Assembly: GCF_036906915.1 (NCBI RefSeq)
Contig: NZ_JBAKHX010000116.1
Location: 1-17,705, forward strand
Source: Phytohabitans sp036906915
Lineage (GTDB): Bacteria > Actinomycetota > Actinomycetes > Mycobacteriales > Micromonosporaceae
Reading direction: 5' to 3'
DNA length: 17,705 bases
The translations under genes and the position numbers were made by a program. Shown here piece by piece: positions 13,376 through 17,705 of this stretch. Each line of letters starts with the position of its first letter. The stretch's first letter is position 1. The notes beneath the pieces were generated by a model. It was not told the DNA's origin and ran no database searches. It saw only the letters and a program-made list of their open reading frames with translations.

Positions 13376-14548
13376 TCAGCACCAATACAAGTTCGAGTTG
13401 TTGCGCGTCACGTTCGACACCACGTTGCCGGTGCCTGTGCAGGGGCTCCACCGGATGTTGGTGTTGCTTACCGTCAGGTTCTGGAAGCGGATGTTGGATG
13501 ACGGGGGGAACTCGGTGCGTGCCGCGATCCGCATCTCCCCGCCGCCGCTCACCGTGCCGGAGGCGCCTGCGAGCGTCACGTTGTAGCAGTTCTCGACGAG
13601 CACCGAGTTGTTGCCGGTGTTGGCGATGTCGATCCGGTCGATGACCGCGCCGCCGCTCTCGGAGACGCAGAAGATGCCCCGGCCGCCGCCGCGCGCCCGC
13701 ACAGTGCCCACGCGGATGTTGGTCGGGTAGCTGCTGCCGATGCGCCCGTTGCGGTTGGCCATCCGGAACGCCGCGTACCCCGTGCCCGTGCCGGTGTTCT
13801 CCGCGTCGACGGTGCCCACCGTCGCGTTGATGGTGTCGTTGAGGAGCAGGCCGGAGTACCCGACGTTGCGCGTCGTGACGGTGCCGACGGTGAGCCCGTC
13901 CACCCCGTACGTCTCGACACCCTGGTTGGTGGCGCCCGAGATGTACACGTTGTCGATCCTGATGTTGCGGACCTTGACCGCGCGGTCGCCGCCGTGGTTG
14001 TCGATGCGGATGCCGAGCCCGCCGCTCACCTGCATGTTGATTTGGCCGAGCACCAGGTTGTTGACGTTGCGCATGAAGATTCCGTACAGCGGCGCGCCGC
14101 GCACGTTGAGCCAGCGGATCTCGATGTCGCGGGTGCCGCGCGAGTAGATCGGCGCGTTGTCGCCCGAGCCGGAGCCGGTGGCGGTGATGTTGCCGCAGAC
14201 GTCGAGGATCGTGTAGCTGGGCACGGAGATCCGTGCTCCAGCGCTGATCGAGCCCGAACCCCGCACGACCACGGATTGCTTGGACGTGCGCCCGGCGCTG
14301 AGGCTGTTGAGCGCCGCCTGGACAGCGGCCCGCATGTCGGTGCCCGTGTAGACCGTGGTGTTGCCGTTGCGTGAGGTCCATGTGCTGCCGCTCAACACGG
14401 CCGAGGCGTTGAACGAGCCCTCGCCGCACGCGGCGGCGGACGCCTGCTGGATGCCGACCACGACGCCGGTGCCCACCAGCGCGGTCGTGGTGACGACCAC
14501 GAGGCCGGTGCGCCAGCGGCGTCGAGGTTTTTGCGTGGGATTGGCCAT
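13376..14548 (-). CDS. Secreted right-handed beta-helix protein (pectate-lyase-like)
   Basis: The 390-residue protein starts with a basic n-region (about 1-16, ending RRRWR), a hydrophobic core (about 18-37) and a likely signal peptidase site after QASAA, so it should be exported. The mature part is Asn/Gly/Thr/Val-rich with short strand-turn repeats: IDIRN-like units such as IEIRWLNVRGAPLYGIFMR, LGIRIDNHGGD and VKVRNIRIDNVYISGATNQG. These are typical of parallel beta-helix (PbH1) polysaccharide-active enzymes. Paired cysteines occur, including near the C-terminus (SPCTG and final YWC). The substrate and catalytic residues cannot be named from sequence, and pectin or other acidic polysaccharide is a guess. 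A frame upstream of ATG 14548 stays open to 16303 but only as antisense of the permease. The start is fixed by a promoter at leaderless distance. Confidence 0.88.
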   Translation of the reverse strand: MANPTQKPRRRWRTGLVVVTTTALVGTGVVVGIQQASAAACGEGSFNASAVLSGSTWTSRNGNTTVYTGTDMRAAVQAALNSLSAGRTSKQSVVVRGSGSISAGARISVPSYTILDVCGNITATGSGSGDNAPIYSRGTRDIEIRWLNVRGAPLYGIFMRNVNNLVLGQINMQVSGGLGIRIDNHGGDRAVKVRNIRIDNVYISGATNQGVETYGVDGLTVGTVTTRNVGYSGLLLNDTINATVGTVDAENTGTGTGYAAFRMANRNGRIGSSYPTNIRVGTVRARGGGRGIFCVSESGGAVIDRIDIANTGNNSVLVENCYNVTLAGASGTVSGGGEMRIAARTEFPPSSNIRFQNLTVSNTNIRWSPCTGTGNVVSNVTRNNSNLYWC

Positions 14549-14554
14549 GTGGGC

Positions 14555-14583
14555 AAGGTATAGAATCGTTTCAATCAAGTCAA
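14555..14583 (-). promoter_or_regulatory. Promoter and candidate LacI-type operator of the beta-helix gene
   Basis: On the minus strand TTGACT (14583-14578), a 17-bp spacer and TACCTT (14560-14555) form a good primary-sigma promoter. Its start point falls on the A of ATG 14548, implying a leaderless mRNA. The spacer contains GAAACGATTC (14572-14563), a near-palindrome with a central CG as seen in LacI-family operators. Carbohydrate-responsive repression is inferred. Confidence 0.6.
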
Positions 14584-14625
14584 GCACATCAATGGCTCGG
14601 GACATCGACCGCCACCAGACGTTGT

Positions 14626-14631
14626 TAGGGT
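14626..14631 (+). promoter_or_regulatory. -10 box for the permease gene
   Basis: TAGGGT matches TANNNT and ends 7 nt before ATG 14639. No Shine-Dalgarno is present, so leaderless translation is likely. The 90-bp divergent gap to the beta-helix gene holds both promoters. Confidence 0.4.
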
Positions 14632-14638
14632 GACCTGC

Positions 14639-17600
14639 ATGTTGGGGGTGGTCATAGGCGCGATCCGCGCGCGCCGGGCGCAGGCGGCCACCCTTTTCGT
14701 GCTGACCGCGCTTGCCTTGATCGCCGCGACCGCCGCCCCGTGGTACGTCGTGGCGGCCGCCCGGTCGGTCACGCTCGCCGACGTGGCGGTCGCCCCGGCG
14801 AGCCAGCGCGTCGTGCTGGTGGCCGGCCGGGTCAGTCCCGGGCCGGGTGTTGTCGAACAGACCCGCGGCCAGGCCGGCGCGGTGTTCCCGATTGCCGGCA
14901 CCGACAGCACCGTCTCGGTGCGCGTGCCAGGCCGTGCGGTCAACGCCGGCGCCGAGTCGGCGGTCGCCCTCGCCTACCGCGACAAGGTGTGCGACCACGT
15001 CGCGATCTCCGGCGCCTGCCCCTCCCGGCCCGGAGAGGCACTGCTCAGCGAGCAGGCGGCCGGCGTGCTCGGGGTGAGCACCGGTGACGAGGTCGACTTC
15101 GTGATCCCGGGTCGCCCCATCATGCGGCTGCGCATCGCCGGCACCTACCAGATGCTCGACCCGCTCGGCCCGTACTGGGCGGGCAACGTCCTCGGGCGCG
15201 GCTCCGGCTCCTCGTCGCTCAGCGGCGACCCGCTCTTCGCCACCGTCGAAACAGTCAACTCCACCGGCGCCAACGAGTTGTTCGCCGACTACCACCAGGT
15301 GCTCCCGCCCGAGGCATACCTCGGCATCGGCGGCTACGACCTGGGCGCCGAGATCGAGCGGAGGAGGGGCGCCTCCAGCGTCAACTGGCGAGTCGAAACC
15401 CGGGCCAACGCGCTCACCACGCGGGTCGCCCGCGAGCAGCGCCTGGTCAACCTCGGGGTCGGTGTCGCGGCGGCCCAGTTGCTCGTATTGTGCTGGTTCG
15501 CTCTCTTCTTCGCCGTGCGGCACACCGCCGAGCAGCGGCGCACCGACATCGGCCTGCTCAAGCTGCGCGGCAGCAACCGGTGGCGCGTCTGGTCGCTGAC
15601 CGCACAGCAGAGCGTCCTGCCGATGGTCGCGGGCGCGATCGTCGGCGCGGCGGCCGGCCTCGGGCTCGCCCGGCTGCTCGGCGGTGAGCTGGGCGACCCC
15701 GACCGGGTCCGGCTCGCGGGCCTGATGTCGCTCGCGGCCGTGGGAGCCGCCGGGCTGGGGGCGCTCGCCGCGGCCGTCGCCGCCGACTGGCGGGGCATCG
15801 GTTCCGGCGTGATCGACCTGCTTCGCCACGTGCCGCCGCGCCGTCGCGGCTGGCGCGCCGGAGTGGTCGACCTGGTGATCGCGGTCGTCGCCGCTGCGGG
15901 CGTCTATCAGGCGTACGCGATCGACGCCGAGCCCGGCGAGGCCTCCGGGCTCGTGCTGATGGCGCCGGCCCTGGTCGCGCTCGCCGTCGCACTGCTGGCG
16001 GCCCGCGCGGTCAGCCCGCTCGCCGCGCGTGCCGCCCGCAAGGCGTTGCGCGCCGGCCGCCTGCCGCTCGCGCTCGCCGCGACCCACCTCGCCCGCCGGC
16101 CCGGCACTCACAGGGTGTTCGCGCTGCTCACGGTCGCCGTCGCGCTGCTCGCGAGCGCCGCCGGCGGGTGGTATTCGGGCGCCGCGGCGCGCGACGACCG
16201 CGCCACGCACGAGGTCGGCGCCGATCGGGTGCTGACCGTCAAGGCGCGCAGCCGCGCGCACCTGCTCGCCGCCGTGCGCGCCGCCGACCCGCAGGGCACG
16301 CACGCCATGGCCGTCGTCCGCAACAGGGCGGGCGAAGGCGGTCGGTGGGTGCTCGCCGTCGACAGCTCACGCTTCGCGCGGGTCGCCACCTGGCATGAGG
16401 CATACGCGGACACACCGTCCTCTGTGGCCCGATGGCTGAGGCCAGACGCCCCCGCGCCGGCGCGGCTTCGCGATGGCCCGCTCACGCTCGACGCGGCGCC
16501 GGTGGGCGAGGGCACGCCGCTGCTGGTACGTGCCCACCTTGTCACGGGTGCGGGCGAGCCGGTGTCGGTGCAGTTCGGGCCGCTGCGTGACGGACGCCAG
16601 CGGTACCAGATGGAGCTGGACGGCTGCGGCGGTGAGGGCGGCTGCCGGCTGGTGGGTCTCGAGATCGCCGCCGCCCGCGCGGCGGGTGCGCCGCCCCCGG
16701 ACCGTGCCGTGCGGCTGCACGGCCTGGCGGGCACGGCCGGGCCGGTGGCCGAGCTGGCCGACCCGACGCGGTGGCGCACGGGTGTCAGGGCCGAGGTCGT
16801 CGGCCCCACGATCACCGGTGACGCGGGCGGGTTGTTGCTGACCATGCCGCCGGCCACGACCGACATGCGCGTGCAGGAGTCCGGCATGGCCTACCTGATC
16901 GACGCGCCGGTGCCGCTGCCGGTCGCGCACGTCGGCGTCGCGGTGGCCGACGGCCCGCCGGGTGACCCGCGGCTCGCGCTCTTCGGCAGCCTGCCGCTGC
17001 CGGTGCGGTTCACTGGCTACCAAGGGCTCGACGCGATGCCGCAGGCGCCGGGCCGCGCCTACCTGGTCGACCTGGAGTACGCCGACCGGGTCTGGCCCGA
17101 GGCCGGGCTGAACGACGAGACGCAGGTGTGGCTGGCCGAGGGCGCGCCGGCGAGCCTGCTCAACGGGCTACGCGAGCAGGGCCTGACCGTGCTCGCCGAA
17201 GACTCCATCGAGGCCGCCCGCGCCCGGTATGACGAGCAGGGCCCGCCGCTGGCGACGCGCTTCCAGCTGCTCGCCGGGGTGATCGGGCTGCTGCTGGCGG
17301 CCGGCGTGCTGACGGTGGCCGCGGCCGTCGAGCGCCCCGACCGCGCCGCCGAGCTGACCGCACTTCGCACGCAGGGCATGGATCTGCGGTCGGTGCGGCT
17401 GATCGGGTACGGCGGGTACGCCGCGCTGGCTGGTGCGTGCGTGGTGGTGGGCGTGGCGGCGACCGCGCTCGCGGGTGTGCTGCTGGAGGCGGCGATGCCG
17501 GTGTTCGTCGACAACTGGGGCGTGCTGCCGGTGCGCAGCGGGCCAGCCGCGGTGCCGCTCGTCGCGGCCGGACTGGCCGCCCTGGCGGTGCTCGGCGCGA

Positions 17601-17705
17601 CCGGCGCGGTGGCCGCCGCCCACCTCGTGCGGGCGGTAAGAGGCGCGCCGCCGCCCGCAGACCGCACAAAGCGGAGGGAGCGCAGCGACCGGAGCGACTG
17701 CGGTC
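14639..17705 (+). CDS. Large FtsX/MacB-type ABC permease, 3' end outside the window
   Basis: The frame from ATG 14639 stays open to the last base, giving more than 1,020 residues. It begins with a TM helix (about 16-38), then a large extracytoplasmic domain (about 39-265) with a Cys pair (VCDH / GACPS). Further helices lie at about 269-295, 325-349, 359-384, 408-427, 438-460 and 494-515. A second extracytoplasmic domain (about 516-870) carries CGGEGGC, and final helices lie at about 875-898, 921-951 and 972-1000. The sequence RRTDIGLLKLRGSNRWRV after the second helix is the typical coupling segment of ABC3/FtsX permeases. This 10-TM, duplicated FtsX architecture occurs in actinobacterial exporters. 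The tail (RRERSDRSDCG) is low-complexity. The likely ATPase partner is the one at 12429. The substrate is unknown. Confidence 0.9.
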   Translation, partial: MLGVVIGAIRARRAQAATLFVLTALALIAATAAPWYVVAAARSVTLADVAVAPASQRVVLVAGRVSPGPGVVEQTRGQAGAVFPIAGTDSTVSVRVPGRAVNAGAESAVALAYRDKVCDHVAISGACPSRPGEALLSEQAAGVLGVSTGDEVDFVIPGRPIMRLRIAGTYQMLDPLGPYWAGNVLGRGSGSSSLSGDPLFATVETVNSTGANELFADYHQVLPPEAYLGIGGYDLGAEIERRRGASSVNWRVETRANALTTRVAREQRLVNLGVGVAAAQLLVLCWFALFFAVRHTAEQRRTDIGLLKLRGSNRWRVWSLTAQQSVLPMVAGAIVGAAAGLGLARLLGGELGDPDRVRLAGLMSLAAVGAAGLGALAAAVAADWRGIGSGVIDLLRHVPPRRRGWRAGVVDLVIAVVAAAGVYQAYAIDAEPGEASGLVLMAPALVALAVALLAARAVSPLAARAARKALRAGRLPLALAATHLARRPGTHRVFALLTVAVALLASAAGGWYSGAAARDDRATHEVGADRVLTVKARSRAHLLAAVRAADPQGTHAMAVVRNRAGEGGRWVLAVDSSRFARVATWHEAYADTPSSVARWLRPDAPAPARLRDGPLTLDAAPVGEGTPLLVRAHLVTGAGEPVSVQFGPLRDGRQRYQMELDGCGGEGGCRLVGLEIAAARAAGAPPPDRAVRLHGLAGTAGPVAELADPTRWRTGVRAEVVGPTITGDAGGLLLTMPPATTDMRVQESGMAYLIDAPVPLPVAHVGVAVADGPPGDPRLALFGSLPLPVRFTGYQGLDAMPQAPGRAYLVDLEYADRVWPEAGLNDETQVWLAEGAPASLLNGLREQGLTVLAEDSIEAARARYDEQGPPLATRFQLLAGVIGLLLAAGVLTVAAAVERPDRAAELTALRTQGMDLRSVRLIGYGGYAALAGACVVVGVAATALAGVLLEAAMPVFVDNWGVLPVRSGPAAVPLVAAGLAALAVLGATGAVAAAHLVRAVRGAPPPADRTKRRERSDRSDCG

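Noticed and set aside
14549..16303. In-frame upstream extension of the beta-helix gene to 16303
   Set aside because: It is antisense to the permease, is Gly/Arg/Asp-rich, and precedes a clear signal peptide and promoter at ATG 14548.

Overview
The window is a very GC-rich segment from an actinobacterium. A filamentous or mycelial order, most likely Micromonosporaceae, is my inference. The support is strong G/C codon-third bias, GTG starts, TANNNT -10 boxes placed for leaderless transcripts, and the gene order. Paralogous polar coiled-coil genes beside methylmalonyl-CoA epimerase, a thiolase and meaB recall the Streptomyces coelicolor filP-scy-epimerase-thiolase-meaB neighbourhood (synteny recalled from knowledge, not searched). 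No RNA gene, transposase, CRISPR array or phage gene is visible. No stretch over 300 bp lacks a gene; the longest gaps are 4780-5008 and 12257-12428, and both contain inverted repeats.

Left part, all on the minus strand: the 5' part of a nucleotide-sugar dehydrogenase (1-632), an AI-2E family membrane protein (772-1908), and two related DivIVA-type coiled-coil cytoskeletal proteins built on 11-residue repeats (1980-3317 and 3532-4785). Hairpins follow each coiled-coil gene. A striking 14-bp perfect inverted repeat separates them from the next gene.

Middle part, acyl-CoA metabolism: crotonyl-CoA carboxylase/reductase (ccr) and methylmalonyl/ethylmalonyl-CoA epimerase on the minus strand, divergent from an acetyl-CoA acetyltransferase and the G-protein chaperone MeaB on the plus strand. 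An ABC ATPase and an Asp23/Gls24 protein follow, then the large subunit of a B12-dependent acyl-CoA mutase with the isobutyryl-CoA mutase signature F80/Q198 (icmA). The set suggests handling of C4/C5 CoA esters: acetoacetyl-CoA formation, crotonyl-CoA to ethylmalonyl-CoA or butyryl-CoA, epimerisation, and butyryl/isobutyryl-CoA interconversion. This could feed the ethylmalonyl-CoA pathway or polyketide and fatty-acid precursor supply. The cobalamin-binding small subunit and the 3-hydroxybutyryl-CoA steps are not in the window. Three promoters of the set share an AT-rich CGTTAA core inside or beside palindromes, a possible common operator.

Right part: a second ABC ATPase with a degenerate signature motif (12429-13262), bracketed by two copies of a palindromic intergenic element; an exported beta-helix protein on the minus strand (13376-14548); and a very large 10-TM FtsX/MacB-type permease (14639 to beyond the window end). 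The ATPase and the permease probably belong together, with the beta-helix gene lying between them in opposite orientation.

The best leads for something undescribed are the paired palindromic element with compensatory base changes, the 13-bp duplication that builds an ATGA-ATGA relay between thiolase and meaB, the self-palindromic inverted repeat upstream of the coiled-coil genes, and the shared CGTTAA promoter motif.
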